Shown: piece by piece, positions 31,587 through 45,345 of the stretch
How the letters are laid out: each line of letters begins with the position of its first letter
Position numbering within the stretch: the stretch's first letter is position 1
Assembly (NCBI GenBank): GCA_947179485.1
Contig: OX359249.1
Span: 54,881,402-54,945,401, forward strand
DNA from: Allacma fusca
Lineage: Eukaryota > Arthropoda > Collembola > Symphypleona > Sminthuridae
Direction: 5' to 3'
DNA: 64,000 nt
The notes under the pieces: model-generated
Seen by the model: the letters and a program-made list of their open reading frames with translations, nothing else
The model's database searches: none
Told to the model about the DNA's origin: nothing
Made by a program: the position numbers and the translations under genes

Positions 31587-33347
31587 TTGCTGAATTCATC
31601 AGAATCTCTTTATATTTTGGGAATACACTCGAGCGGTCTGCTAAAGCTCAATTCTCGAATTCGAGATGAATCGAAAATCTTTGAAAATAGCTATGAAAAT
31701 GAAGTGTCGTTGCTCTGGGTACTTTTTATGGTGTTTGCTGAACTCGTTGAAATCCCTTTAGACTTTGGCAATACACGCGGACGGTCTGCTAAAGCTCAAT
31801 TTTCGAATTTGAGATGAATCGGAAAACTTAGAAAATAGCGATGAAAATGACGTCGTTGCATTAGTCACTTTTTCAGGTGTTTGCTGAATTCATCAGAATC
31901 TCTTTATATTTTGGGAATACACTCGAGCGGTCTGCTAAAGCTCAATTCTCGAATTCGAGATGAATCGTAAATCTTTGAAAATAGCTATGAAAATGAAGTG
32001 TCGTTGCTCTGGGTACTTTTTATGGTGTTTGCTGAACTCGTCGAAATCTCTTTCAACTTTGGGAATACACGCGGGCTGTCTGCCAAAGCTCAATTCTCGA
32101 ATTTGAGATGAATCCGAAAACTTAGAAAATAGCGATGAAAATGACGTCGTTGCATTAGTCACTTTTTCAGGTGTTTTGCTGAAATCATCAGAATCTTTTT
32201 ATATTTTATGAATACACGCGGGCGGTCTGCTAAAGCTCAATTCTCGAATTTGAGATGAATCGGAAAACTGAAAATAACTACGAAAATGAAGTGTCGTTGC
32301 TCTGGTCACTTTTTCAGGTGTTTGCTGCACTCATCAGATTCTCTTTATATTTTGGGAATACACGCGGGCGGTCTGCTAAAGCTCAATTTTCGAATTTGAG
32401 ATGAATCCGAAAACTTAAAAAATAGCGATGAAAATGACGTCGTTGCATAAGTCACTTTTTCAGGTGTTTGCTGAATTCATCAGAATCTCTTTATATTTTG
32501 GGAATACACTCGAGCGGTCTGCTAAAGCTCAATTCTCGAATTCGAGATGAATCGAAAATCTTTGAAAATAGCTATGAAAATGAAGTGTCGTTGCTCTGGT
32601 CACTTTTTATGGTGTTTGCTGAACTCGTTGAAATCCCTTTAGACTTTGGCAATACACGCGGACGGTCTGCTAAAGCTCAATTTTCGAATTTGAGATGAAT
32701 CGGAAAACTTAGAAAATAGCGATGAAAATGACGTCGTTGCATTAGTCACTTTTTCAGGTGTTTGCTGAATTCATCAGAATCTCTTTATATTTTGGGAATA
32801 CACTCAAGCGGTCTGCTAAAGCTCAATTCTCGAATTCGAGATGAATCGAAAATCTTTGAAAATAGCTATGAAAATGAAGTGTCGTTGCTCTGGGTACTTT
32901 TTATGGTGTTTGCTGAACTCGTCGAAATCTCTTTCAACTTTGGGAATACACGCGGGCTGTCTGCCAAAGCTCAATTCTCGAATTTGAGATGAATCCGAAA
33001 ACTTAGAAAATAGCGATGAAAATGACGTCGTTGCATTAGTCACTTTTTCAGGTGTTTGCTGAAATCATCAGAATCTTTTTATATTTTATGAATACACGCG
33101 GGCGGTCTGCTAAAGCTCAATTCTCGAATTTGAGATGAATCGGAAAACTGAAAATAACTACGAAAATGAAGTGTCGTTGCTCTGGTCACTTTTTCAGGTG
33201 TTTGCTGCACTCATCAGATTCTCTTTATATTTTGGGAATACACGCGGGCGGTCTGCTAAAGCTCAATTTTCGAATTTGAGATGAATCCGAAAACTTAAAA
33301 AATAGCGATGAAAATGACGTCGTTGCATAAGTCACTTTTTCAGGTGT
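31587..33347 (+). repeat. 881-bp HOR plus standard HOR (CTCAAG)
   Basis: Unit 31587 carries A', C'' and the additional T (at about 32175). Unit 32468 is standard with CTCAAG. This pair opens both the 3070 bp duplication partner and the 13 kb super-unit. Confidence 0.9.
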
Positions 33348-34656
33348 TTGCTGAATTCATCAGAATCTCTTTATATTTTGGGAATACACTCGAGCGGTCT
33401 GCTAAAGCTCAATTCTCGAATTCGAGATGAATCGTAAATCTTTGAAAATAGCTATGAAAATGAAGTGTCGTTGCTCTGGTCACTTTTTATGGTGTTTGCT
33501 GAACTCGTTGAAATCCCTTTAGACTTTGGCAATACACGCGGACGGTCTGCTAAAGCTCAATTTTCGAATTTGAGATGAATCGGAAAACTTAGAAAATAGC
33601 GATGAAAATGACGTCGTTGCATTAGTCACTTTTTCAGGTGTTTGCTGAATTCATCAGAATCTCTTTATATTTTGGGAATACACTCAAGCGGTCTGCTAAA
33701 GCTCAATTCTCGAATTCGAGATGAATCGAAAATCTTTGAAAATAGCTATGAAAATGAAGTGTCGTTGCTCTGGGTACTTTTTATGGTGTTTGCTGAACTC
33801 GTCGAAATCTCTTTCAACTTTGGGAATACACGCGGGCTGTCTGCCAAAGCTCAATTCTCGAATTTGAGATGAATCCGAAAACTTAGAAAATAGCGATGAA
33901 AATGACGTCGTTGCATTAGTCACTTTTTCAGGTGTTTGCTGAAATCATCAGAATCTTTTTATATTTTATGAATACACGCGGGCGGTCTGCTAAAGCTCAA
34001 TTCTCGAATTTGAGATGAATCGGAAAACTGAAAATAGCGATGAAAATGACGTCGTTGCATAAGTCACTTTTTCAGGTTAGTAAACCCGTCAGAATCTCTT
34101 TCAACTTTGGGAATACACGCGGGCGGTCTGGTAAACCTCAATTCTCGAATTTGAGATGAATCGGAAAACTTTGAAAATAGCTACGAAAATGAAGTGTCGT
34201 TGCTCTGGTCACTTTTTATGGTGTTTGCTGAACTCGTCAGAATCTCTTGATACTTTGGGAATCCACTCAGGCAGTCTGCTTAAGCTCGTATCTCGAATTT
34301 ACGATGAATCGAAAAGCTTTTAAATTGCGATAAAATGACGTAGCTCTGGTCACTTTCAAGGGTGTTTAGTGAACCCGCCAGAATCTCTTTCAACTTTGGC
34401 AATACACGCGGACGGTCTGATAAAGCTCAATTTTCGAATTTGAGATGAATCGCGAAAACTGAAAATAGCGATGAAAATGACGTCGTTGCTCTGGTCACTT
34501 TTTATGGTGTTTGCTGAACTCGTTGAAATCCCTTTAGACTTTGGCAATAACCGCGGACGGGCTGCTAAAGCTCAATTTTGGAATTTGAGATGAATCCGAA
34601 AACTTAGAAAATAGCGATGAAAATGACGTCGTTGCATAAGTCACTTTTTCAGGTGT
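33348..34656 (+). repeat. 1309-bp variant HOR with divergent block 33936-34656
   Basis: A'' 33348 (CGTAAATC, but CAGGTGTTTG before it), B, C 33642 (CTCAAG), D, E'-G-H-I-J. It matches 30278-31586 at +3070 and 46226-47534 at +12878. Confidence 0.9.
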
Positions 34657-37297
34657 TTGCTGAATTCATCAGAATCTCTTTATATTTTGGGAATACACTC
34701 GAGCGGTCTGCTAAAGCTCAATTCTCGAATTCGAGATGAATCGAAAATCTTTGAAAATAGCTATGAAAATGAAGTGTCGTTGCTCTGGGTACTTTTTATG
34801 GTGTTTGCTGAACTCGTTGAAATCCCTTTAGACTTTGGCAATACACGCGGACGGTCTGCTAAAGCTCAATTTTCGAATTTGAGATGAATCGGAAAACTTA
34901 GAAAATAGCGATGAAAATGACGTCGTTGCATTAGTCACTTTTTCAGGTGTTTGCTGAATTCATCAGAATCTCTTTATATTTTGGGAATACACTCGAGCGG
35001 TCTGCTAAAGCTCAATTCTCGAATTCGAGATGAATCGTAAATCTTTGAAAATAGCTATGAAAATGAAGTGTCGTTGCTCTGGGTACTTTTTATGGTGTTT
35101 GCTGAACTCGTCGAAATCTCTTTCAACTTTGGGAATACACGCGGGCTGTCTGCCAAAGCTCAATTCTCGAATTTGAGATGAATCCGAAAACTTAGAAAAT
35201 AGCGATGAAAATGACGTCGTTGCATTAGTCACTTTTTCAGGTGTTTTGCTGAAATCATCAGAATCTTTTTATATTTTATGAATACACGCGGGCGGTCTGC
35301 TAAAGCTCAATTCTCGAATTTGAGATGAATCGGAAAACTGAAAATAACTACGAAAATGAAGTGTCGTTGCTCTGGTCACTTTTTCAGGTGTTTGCTGCAC
35401 TCATCAGATTCTCTTTATATTTTGGGAATACACGCGGGCGGTCTGCTAAAGCTCAATTTTCGAATTTGAGATGAATCCGAAAACTTAAAAAATAGCGATG
35501 AAAATGACGTCGTTGCATAAGTCACTTTTTCAGGTGTTTGCTGAATTCATCAGAATCTCTTTATATTTTGGGAATACACTCGAGCGGTCTGCTAAAGCTC
35601 AATTCTCGAATTCGAGATGAATCGAAAATCTTTGAAAATAGCTATGAAAATGAAGTGTCGTTGCTCTGGTCACTTTTTATGGTGTTTGCTGAACTCGTTG
35701 AAATCCCTTTAGACTTTGGCAATACACGCGGACGGTCTGCTAAAGCTCAATTTTCGAATTTGAGATGAATCGGAAAACTTAGAAAATAGCGATGAAAATG
35801 ACGTCGTTGCATTAGTCACTTTTTCAGGTGTTTGCTGAATTCATCAGAATCTCTTTATATTTTGGGAATACACTCAAGCGGTCTGCTAAAGCTCAATTCT
35901 CGAATTCGAGATGAATCGAAAATCTTTGAAAATAGCTATGAAAATGAAGTGTCGTTGCTCTGGGTACTTTTTATGGTGTTTGCTGAACTCGTCGAAATCT
36001 CTTTCAACTTTGGGAATACACGCGGGCTGTCTGCCAAAGCTCAATTCTCGAATTTGAGATGAATCCGAAAACTTAGAAAATAGCGATGAAAATGACGTCG
36101 TTGCATTAGTCACTTTTTCAGGTGTTTGCTGAAATCATCAGAATCTTTTTATATTTTATGAATACACGCGGGCGGTCTGCTAAAGCTCAATTCTCGAATT
36201 TGAGATGAATCGGAAAACTGAAAATAACTACGAAAATGAAGTGTCGTTGCTCTGGTCACTTTTTCAGGTGTTTGCTGCACTCATCAGATTCTCTTTATAT
36301 TTTGGGAATACACGCGGGCGGTCTGCTAAAGCTCAATTTTCGAATTTGAGATGAATCCGAAAACTTAAAAAATAGCGATGAAAATGACGTCGTTGCATAA
36401 GTCACTTTTTCAGGTGTTTGCTGAATTCATCAGAATCTCTTTATATTTTGGGAATACACTCGAGCGGTCTGCTAAAGCTCAATTCTCGAATTCGAGATGA
36501 ATCGAAAATCTTTGAAAATAGCTATGAAAATGAAGTGTCGTTGCTCTGGTCACTTTTTATGGTGTTTGCTGAACTCGTTGAAATCCCTTTAGACTTTGGC
36601 AATACACGCGGACGGTCTGCTAAAGCTCAATTTTCGAATTTGAGATGAATCGGAAAACTTAGAAAATAGCGATGAAAATGACGTCGTTGCATTAGTCACT
36701 TTTTCAGGTGTTTGCTGAATTCATCAGAATCTCTTTATATTTTGGGAATACACTCGAGCGGTCTGCTAAAGCTCAATTCTCGAATTCGAGATGAATCGAA
36801 AATCTTTGAAAATAGCTATGAAAATGAAGTGTCGTTGCTCTGGGTACTTTTTATGGTGTTTGCTGAACTCGTCGAAATCTCTTTCAACTTTGGGAATACA
36901 CGCGGGCTGTCTGCCAAAGCTCAATTCTCGAATTTGAGATGAATCCGAAAACTTAGAAAATAGCGATGAAAATGACGTCGTTGCATTAGTCACTTTTTCA
37001 GGTGTTTGCTGAAATCATCAGAATCTTTTTATATTTTATGAATACACGCGGGCGGTCTGCTAAAGCTCAATTCTCGAATTTGAGATGAATCGGAAAACTG
37101 AAAATAACTACGAAAATGAAGTGTCGTTGCTCTGGTCACTTTTTCAGGTGTTTGCTGCACTCATCAGATTCTCTTTATATTTTGGGAATACACGCGGGCG
37201 GTCTGCTAAAGCTCAATTTTCGAATTTGAGATGAATCCGAAAACTTAAAAAATAGCGATGAAAATGACGTCGTTGCATAAGTCACTTTTTCAGGTGT
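34657..37297 (+). repeat. 881-bp HOR, then two standard HORs (CTCAAG, CTCGAG)
   Basis: Units at 34657 (881 bp markers), 35538 and 36418. Each has an ordered partner 12878 bp downstream (47535, 48416, 49296). Confidence 0.91.
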
Positions 37298-38763
37298 TTG
37301 CTGAATTCATCAGAATCTCTTTATATTTTGGGAATACACTCGAGCGGTCTGCTAAAGCTCAATTCTCGAATTCGAGATGAATCGAAAATCTTTGAAAATA
37401 GCTATGAAAATGAAGTGTCGTTGCTCTGGTCACTTTTTATGGTGTTTGCTGAACTCGTTGAAATCCCTTTAGACTTTGGCAATACACGCGGACGGTCTGC
37501 TAAAGCTCAATTTTCGAATTTGAGATGAATCGGAAAACTTAGAAAATAGCGATGAAAATGACGTCGTTGCATTAGTCACTTTTTCAGGTGTTTGCTGAAT
37601 TCATCAGAATCTCTTTATATTTTGGGAATACACTCAAGCGGTCTGCTAAAGCTCAATTCTCGAATTCGAGATGAATCGAAAATCTTTGAAAATAGCTATG
37701 AAAATGAAGTGTCGTTGCTCTGGGTACTTTTTATGGTGTTTGCTGAACTCGTCGAAATCTCTTTCAACTTTGGGAATACACGCGGGCTGTCTGCCAAAGC
37801 TCAATTCTCGAATTTGAGATGAATCCGAAAACTTAGAAAATAGCGATGAAAATGACGTCGTTGCATTAGTCACTTTTTCAGGTGTTTGCTGAAATCATCA
37901 GAATCTTTTTATATTTTATGAATACACGCGGGCGGTCTGCTAAAGCTCAATTCTCGAATTTGAGATGAATCGGAAAACTGAAAATAACTACGAAAATGAA
38001 GTGTCGTTGCTCTGGTCACTTTTTCAGGTGTTTGCTGCACTCATCAGATTCTCTTTATATTTTGGGAATACACGCGGGCGGTCTGCTAAAGCTCAATTTT
38101 CGAATTTGAGATGAATCCGAAAACTTAAAAAATAGCGATGAAAATGACGTCGTTGCATAAGTCACTTTTTCAGGTGTTTGCTGAATTCATCAGAATCTCT
38201 TTATATTTTGGGAATACACTCGAGCGGTCTGCTAAAGCTCAATTCTCGAATTCGAGATGAATCGAAAATCTTTGAAAATAGCTATGAAAATGAAGTGTCG
38301 TTGCTCTGGGTACTTTTTATGGTGTTTGCTGAACTCGTCGAAATCTCTTTCAACTTTGGGAATACACGCGGGCTGTCTGCCAAAGCTCAATTCTCGAATT
38401 TGAGATGAATCCGAAAACTTAGAAAATAGCGATGAAAATGACGTCGTTGCATTAGTCACTTTTTCAGGTGTTTGCTGAAATCATCAGAATCTTTTTATAT
38501 TTTATGAATACACGCGGGCGGTCTGCTAAAGCTCAATTCTCGAATTTGAGATGAATCGGAAAACTGAAAATAACTACGAAAATGAAGTGTCGTTGCTCTG
38601 GTCACTTTTTCAGGTGTTTGCTGCACTCATCAGATTCTCTTTATATTTTGGGAATACACGCGGGCGGTCTGCTAAAGCTCAATTTTCGAATTTGAGATGA
38701 ATCCGAAAACTTAAAAAATAGCGATGAAAATGACGTCGTTGCATAAGTCACTTTTTCAGGTGT
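37298..38763 (+). repeat. 10-monomer unit A-B-C-D-E-F-C-D-E-F (1466 bp)
   Basis: C 37592 (CTCAAG), D, E, F 38032-38177, then C 38178 (CTCGAG) directly after F, so the A-B dimer is missing. This is the same length as the unit at 17224 but from a different exchange: here the junction is a clean F-to-C monomer boundary. Partner at 50176-51641. Confidence 0.91.
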
Positions 38764-40073
38764 TTGCTGAATTCATCAGAATCTCTTTATATTTTGGGAA
38801 TACACTCGAGCGGTCTGCTAAAGCTCAATTCTCGAATTCGAGATGAATCGAAAATCTTTGAAAATAGCTATGAAAATGAAGTGTCGTTGCTCTGGTCACT
38901 TTTTATGGTGTTTGCTGAACTCGTTGAAATCCCTTTAGACTTTGGCAATACACGCGGACGGTCTGCTAAAGCTCAATTTTCGAATTTGAGATGAATCGGA
39001 AAACTTAGAAAATAGCGATGAAAATGACGTCGTTGCATTAGTCACTTTTTCAGGTGTTTGCTGAATTCATCAGAATCTCTTTATATTTTGGGAATACACT
39101 CGAGCGGTCTGCTAAAGCTCAATTCTCGAATTCGAGATGAATCGAAAATCTTTGAAAATAGCTATGAAAATGAAGTGTCGTTGCTCTGGGTACTTTTTAT
39201 GGTGTTTGCTGAACTCGTCGAAATCTCTTTCAACTTTGGGAATACACGCGGGCTGTCTGCCAAAGCTCAATTCTCGAATTTGAGATGAATCGGAAAACTG
39301 AAAATAGCGATGAAAATGACGTCGTTGCATAAGTCACTTTTTCAGGTTAGAAAACCCGTCAGAATCTCTTTCAACTTTGGGAATACACGCGGGCGGTCTG
39401 GTAAACCTCAATTCTCGAATTTGAGATGAATCGGAAAACTTTGAAAATAGCTACGAAAATGAAGTGTCGTTGCTCTGGTCACTTTTTATGGTGTTTGCTG
39501 AACTCGTCAGAATCTCTTGATACTTTGGGAATCCACTCAGGCAGTCTGCTTAAGCTCGTATCTCGAATTTACGATGAATCGAAAAGCTTTTAAATTGCGA
39601 TAAAATGACGTAGCTCTGGTCACTTTCAAGGGAGTTTAGTGAACCCGCCAGAATCTCTTTCAACTTTGGCAATACACGCGGACGGTCTGATAAAGCTCAA
39701 TTCTCGAATTTGAGATGAATCCGAAAACTTAGAAAATAGCGATGAAAATGACGTCGTTGCATTAGTCACTTTTTCAGGTGTTTGCTGAAATCATCAGAAT
39801 CTTTTTATATTTTATGAATACACGCGGGCGGTCTGCTAAAGCTCAATTCTCGAATTTGAGATGAATCGGAAAACTGAAAATAACTACGAAAATGAAGTGT
39901 CGTTGCTCTGGTCACTTTTTCAGGTGTTTGCTGCACTCATCAGATTCTCTTTATATTTTGGGAATACACGCGGGCGGTCTGCTAAAGCTCAATTTTCGAA
40001 TTTGAGATGAATCCGAAAACTTAAAAAATAGCGATGAAAATGACGTCGTTGCATAAGTCACTTTTTCAGGTAT
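38764..40073 (+). repeat. 1310-bp variant HOR A-B-C-D/E'-G-H-I/D-E-F
   Basis: C 39058, then D/E' 39206-39346 (D head, E' tail), G 39347, H 39495, I/D 39636-39781 (I head with GATAAAG, D tail with GAATCCGAAAACTTAG and GCATTAG), E 39782, F 39928. The divergent block has been spliced into a normal HOR through two chimeric monomers, with J lost. A private GGGAGTTTAG (H/I junction) marks this form; it recurs at about 52510, 62172 and 63922. Confidence 0.9.
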
Positions 40074-41237
40074 TTGCTGAATTCATCAGAATCTCTTTAT
40101 ATTTTGGGAATACACTCGAGCGGTCTGCTAAAGCTCAATTCTCGAATTCGAGATGAATCGTAAATCTTTGAAAATAGCTATGAAAATGAAGTGTCGTTGC
40201 TCTGGTCACTTTTTATGGTGTTTGCTGAACTCGTTGAAATCCCTTTAGACTTTGGCAATACACGCGGACGGTCTGCTAAAGCTCAATTTTCGAATTTGAG
40301 ATGAATCGGAAAACTTAGAAAATAGCGATGAAAATGACGTCGTTGCATTAGTCACTTTTTCAGGTGTTTGCTGAATTCATCAGAATCTCTTTATATTTTG
40401 GGAATACACTCAAGCGGTCTGCTAAAGCTCAATTCTCGAATTCGAGATGAATCGAAAATCTTTGAAAATAGCTATGAAAATGAAGTGTCGTTGCTCTGGG
40501 TACTTTTTATGGTGTTTGCTGAACTCGTCGAAATCTCTTTCAACTTTGGGAATACACGCGGGCTGTCTGCCAAAGCTCAATTCTCGAATTTGAGATGAAT
40601 CCGAAAACTTAGAAAATAGCGATGAAAATGACGTCGTTGCATTAGTCACTTTTTCAGGTGTTTGCTGAAATCATCAGAATCTTTTTATATTTTATGAATA
40701 CACGCGGGCGGTCTGCTAAAGCTCAATTCTCGAATTTGAGATGAATCGGAAAACTGAAAATAGCGATGAAAATGACGTCGTTGCATAAGTCACTTTTTCA
40801 GGTTAGTAAACCCGTCAGAATCTCTTTCAACTTTGGGAATACACGCGGGCGGTCTGGTAAACCTCAATTCTCGAATTTGAGATGAATCGGAAAACTTTGA
40901 AAATAGCTACGAAAATGAAGTGTCGTTGCTCTGGTCACTTTTTATGGTGTTTGCTGAACTCGTCAGAATCTCTTGATACTTTGGGAATCCACTCAGGCAG
41001 TCTGCTTAAGCTCGTATCTCGAATTTACGATGAATCGAAAAGCTTTTAAATTGCGATAAAATGACGTAGCTCTGGTCACTTTCAAGGGTGTTTAGTGAAC
41101 CCGCCAGAATCTCTTTCAACTTTGGCAATACACGCGGACGGTCTGATAAAGCTCAATTTTGGAATTTGAGATGAATCCGAAAACTTAGAAAATAGCGATG
41201 AAAATGACGTCGTTGCATAAGTCACTTTTTCAGGTGT
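40074..41237 (+). repeat. 1164-bp variant HOR A-B-C-D-E'-G-H-I/J
   Basis: A'' 40074 (CAGGTATTTG, CGTAAATC), C 40368 (CTCAAG), E' 40662, G 40803, H 40951, then a single I/J chimera 41092-41237 (GATAAAGCTCAATTTTGG joins the I head to the J tail). It is 145 bp shorter than the 1309 bp partner at 52952, i.e. one monomer deleted by exchange inside I and J. Confidence 0.9.
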
Positions 41238-44200
41238 TTGCTGAATTCATCAGAATCTCTTTATATTTTGGGAATACACTCGAGCGGTCTGCTAAAGCTC
41301 AATTCTCGAATTCGAGATGAATCGAAAATCTTTGAAAATAGCTATGAAAATGAAGTGTCGTTGCTCTGGGTACTTTTTATGGTGTTTGCTGAACTCGTTG
41401 AAATCCCTTTAGACTTTGGCAATACACGCGGACGGTCTGCTAAAGCTCAATTTTCGAATTTGAGATGAATCGGAAAACTTAGAAAATAGCGATGAAAATG
41501 ACGTCGTTGCATTAGTCACTTTTTCAGGTGTTTGCTGAATTCATCAGAATCTCTTTATATTTTGGGAATACACTCGAGCGGTCTGCTAAAGCTCAATTCT
41601 CGAATTCGAGATGAATCGTAAATCTTTGAAAATAGCTATGAAAATGAAGTGTCGTTGCTCTGGGTACTTTTTATGGTGTTTGCTGAACTCGTCGAAATCT
41701 CTTTCAACTTTGGGAATACACGCGGGCTGTCTGCCAAAGCTCAATTCTCGAATTTGAGATGAATCCGAAAACTTAGAAAATAGCGATGAAAATGACGTCG
41801 TTGCATTAGTCACTTTTTCAGGTGTTTTGCTGAAATCATCAGAATCTTTTTATATTTTATGAATACACGCGGGCGGTCTGCTAAAGCTCAATTCTCGAAT
41901 TTGAGATGAATCGGAAAACTGAAAATAACTACGAAAATGAAGTGTCGTTGCTCTGGTCACTTTTTCAGGTGTTTGCTGCACTCATCAGATTCTCTTTATA
42001 TTTTGGGAATACACGCGGGCGGTCTGCTAAAGCTCAATTTTCGAATTTGAGATGAATCCGAAAACTTAAAAAATAGCGATGAAAATGACGTCGTTGCATA
42101 AGTCACTTTTTCAGGTGTTTGCTGAATTCATCAGAATCTCTTTATATTTTGGGAATACACTCGAGCGGTCTGCTAAAGCTCAATTCTCGAATTCGAGATG
42201 AATCGAAAATCTTTGAAAATAGCTATGAAAATGAAGTGTCGTTGCTCTGGTCACTTTTTATGGTGTTTGCTGAACTCGTTGAAATCCCTTTAGACTTTGG
42301 CAATACACGCGGACGGTCTGCTAAAGCTCAATTTTCGAATTTGAGATGAATCGGAAAACTTAGAAAATAGCGATGAAAATGACGTCGTTGCATTAGTCAC
42401 TTTTTCAGGTGTTTGCTGAATTCATCAGAATCTCTTTATATTTTGGGAATACACTCAAGCGGTCTGCTAAAGCTCAATTCTCGAATTCGAGATGAATCGA
42501 AAATCTTTGAAAATAGCTATGAAAATGAAGTGTCGTTGCTCTGGGTACTTTTTATGGTGTTTGCTGAACTCGTCGAAATCTCTTTCAACTTTGGGAATAC
42601 ACGCGGGCTGTCTGCCAAAGCTCAATTCTCGAATTTGAGATGAATCCGAAAACTTAGAAAATAGCGATGAAAATGACGTCGTTGCATTAGTCACTTTTTC
42701 AGGTGTTTGCTGAAATCATCAGAATCTTTTTATATTTTATGAATACACGCGGGCGGTCTGCTAAAGCTCAATTCTCGAATTTGAGATGAATCGGAAAACT
42801 GAAAATAACTACGAAAATGAAGTGTCGTTGCTCTGGTCACTTTTTCAGGTGTTTGCTGCACTCATCAGATTCTCTTTATATTTTGGGAATACACGCGGGC
42901 GGTCTGCTAAAGCTCAATTTTCGAATTTGAGATGAATCCGAAAACTTAAAAAATAGCGATGAAAATGACGTCGTTGCATAAGTCACTTTTTCAGGTGTTT
43001 GCTGAATTCATCAGAATCTCTTTATATTTTGGGAATACACTCGAGCGGTCTGCTAAAGCTCAATTCTCGAATTCGAGATGAATCGAAAATCTTTGAAAAT
43101 AGCTATGAAAATGAAGTGTCGTTGCTCTGGTCACTTTTTATGGTGTTTGCTGAACTCGTTGAAATCCCTTTAGACTTTGGCAATACACGCGGACGGTCTG
43201 CTAAAGCTCAATTTTCGAATTTGAGATGAATCGGAAAACTTAGAAAATAGCGATGAAAATGACGTCGTTGCATTAGTCACTTTTTCAGGTGTTTGCTGAA
43301 TTCATCAGAATCTCTTTATATTTTGGGAATACACTCGAGCGGTCTGCTAAAGCTCAATTCTCGAATTCGAGATGAATCGAAAATCTTTGAAAATAGCTAT
43401 GAAAATGAAGTGTCGTTGCTCTGGGTACTTTTTATGGTGTTTGCTGAACTCGTCGAAATCTCTTTCAACTTTGGGAATACACGCGGGCTGTCTGCCAAAG
43501 CTCAATTCTCGAATTTGAGATGAATCCGAAAACTTAGAAAATAGCGATGAAAATGACGTCGTTGCATTAGTCACTTTTTCAGGTGTTTGCTGAAATCATC
43601 AGAATCTTTTTATATTTTATGAATACACGCGGGCGGTCTGCTAAAGCTCAATTCTCGAATTTGAGATGAATCGGAAAACTGAAAATAACTACGAAAATGA
43701 AGTGTCGTTGCTCTGGTCACTTTTTCAGGTGTTTGCTGCACTCATCAGATTCTCTTTATATTTTGGGAATACACGCGGGCGGTCTGCTAAAGCTCAATTT
43801 TCGAATTTGAGATGAATCCGAAAACTTAAAAAATAGCGATGAAAATGACGTCGTTGCATAAGTCACTTTTTCAGGTGTTTGCTGAATTCATCAGAATCTC
43901 TTTATATTTTGGGAATACACTCGAGCGGTCTGCTAAAGCTCAATTCTCGAATTCGAGATGAATCGAAAATCTTTGAAAATAGCTATGAAAATGAAGTGTC
44001 GTTGCTCTGGTCACTTTTTATGGTGTTTGCTGAACTCGTTGAAATCCCTTTAGACTTTGGCAATACACGCGGACGGTCTGCTAAAGCTCAATTTTCGAAT
44101 TTGAGATGAATCGGAAAACTTAGAAAATAGCGATGAAAATGACGTCGTTGCATTAGTCACTTTTTCAGGTGTTTGCTGAATTCATCAGAATCTCTTTATA

Positions 44201-44758
44201 TTTTGGGAATACACTCAAGCGGTCTGCTAAAGCTCAATTCTCGAATTCGAGATGAATCGAAAATCTTTGAAAATAGCTATGAAAATGAAGTGTCGTTGCT
44301 CTGGGTACTTTTTATGGTGTTTGCTGAACTCGTCGAAATCTCTTTCAACTTTGGGAATACACGCGGGCTGTCTGCCAAAGCTCAATTCTCGAATTTGAGA
44401 TGAATCCGAAAACTTAGAAAATAGCGATGAAAATGACGTCGTTGCATTAGTCACTTTTTCAGGTGTTTGCTGAAATCATCAGAATCTTTTTATATTTTAT
44501 GAATACACGCGGGCGGTCTGCTAAAGCTCAATTCTCGAATTTGAGATGAATCGGAAAACTGAAAATAACTACGAAAATGAAGTGTCGTTGCTCTGGTCAC
44601 TTTTTCAGGTGTTTGCTGCACTCATCAGATTCTCTTTATATTTTGGGAATACACGCGGGCGGTCTGCTAAAGCTCAATTTTCGAATTTGAGATGAATCCG
44701 AAAACTTAAAAAATAGCGATGAAAATGACGTCGTTGCATAAGTCACTTTTTCAGGTGT
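41238..44758 (+). repeat. 881-bp HOR, then three standard HORs (CTCAAG, CTCGAG, CTCAAG)
   Basis: Units 41238 (881 bp markers), 42119, 42999 and 43879. Ordered partners lie 13023 bp downstream (54261, 55142, 56022, 56902). Confidence 0.91.
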
Positions 44759-45345
44759 TTGCTGAATTCATCAGAATCTCTTTATATTTTGGGAATACAC
44801 TCGAGCGGTCTGCTAAAGCTCAATTCTCGAATTCGAGATGAATCGAAAATCTTTGAAAATAGCTATGAAAATGAAGTGTCGTTGCTCTGGGTACTTTTTA
44901 TGGTGTTTGCTGAACTCGTTGAAATCCCTTTAGACTTTGGCAATACACGCGGACGGTCTGCTAAAGCTCAATTTTCGAATTTGAGATGAATCGGAAAACT
45001 TAGAAAATAGCGATGAAAATGACGTCGTTGCATTAGTCACTTTTTCAGGTGTTTTGCTGAAATCATCAGAATCTTTTTATATTTTATGAATACACGCGGG
45101 CGGTCTGCTAAAGCTCAATTCTCGAATTTGAGATGAATCGGAAAACTGAAAATAACTACGAAAATGAAGTGTCGTTGCTCTGGTCACTTTTTCAGGTGTT
45201 TGCTGCACTCATCAGATTCTCTTTATATTTTGGGAATACACGCGGGCGGTCTGCTAAAGCTCAATTTTCGAATTTGAGATGAATCCGAAAACTTAAAAAA
45301 TAGCGATGAAAATGACGTCGTTGCATAAGTCACTTTTTCAGGTGT
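44759..45345 (+). repeat. 4-monomer unit A'-B-E-F (587 bp)
   Basis: A' 44759 (GGGTAC), B 44907, then the additional-T junction GTGTTTTGCTG and E 45054, F 45200. It is an 881 bp HOR that has lost the C''-D dimer (294 bp). B and D share their 3' halves, so the exchange is in register. Partners are the complete 881 bp units at 31587 and 57782. Confidence 0.9.

Larger units (their letters stand above)
31587..44758 (+). repeat. 13-kb super-unit, copy 1 (13172 bp)
   Basis: Thirteen HOR units in order, by length: 881, 880(CAAG), 1309, 881, 880(CAAG), 880(CGAG), 1466, 1310, 1164, 881, 880(CAAG), 880(CGAG), 880(CAAG). The same order follows from 44759. The repeated order of odd-length recombinant units is the evidence; independent origin twice is very unlikely. 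Confidence 0.92.
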
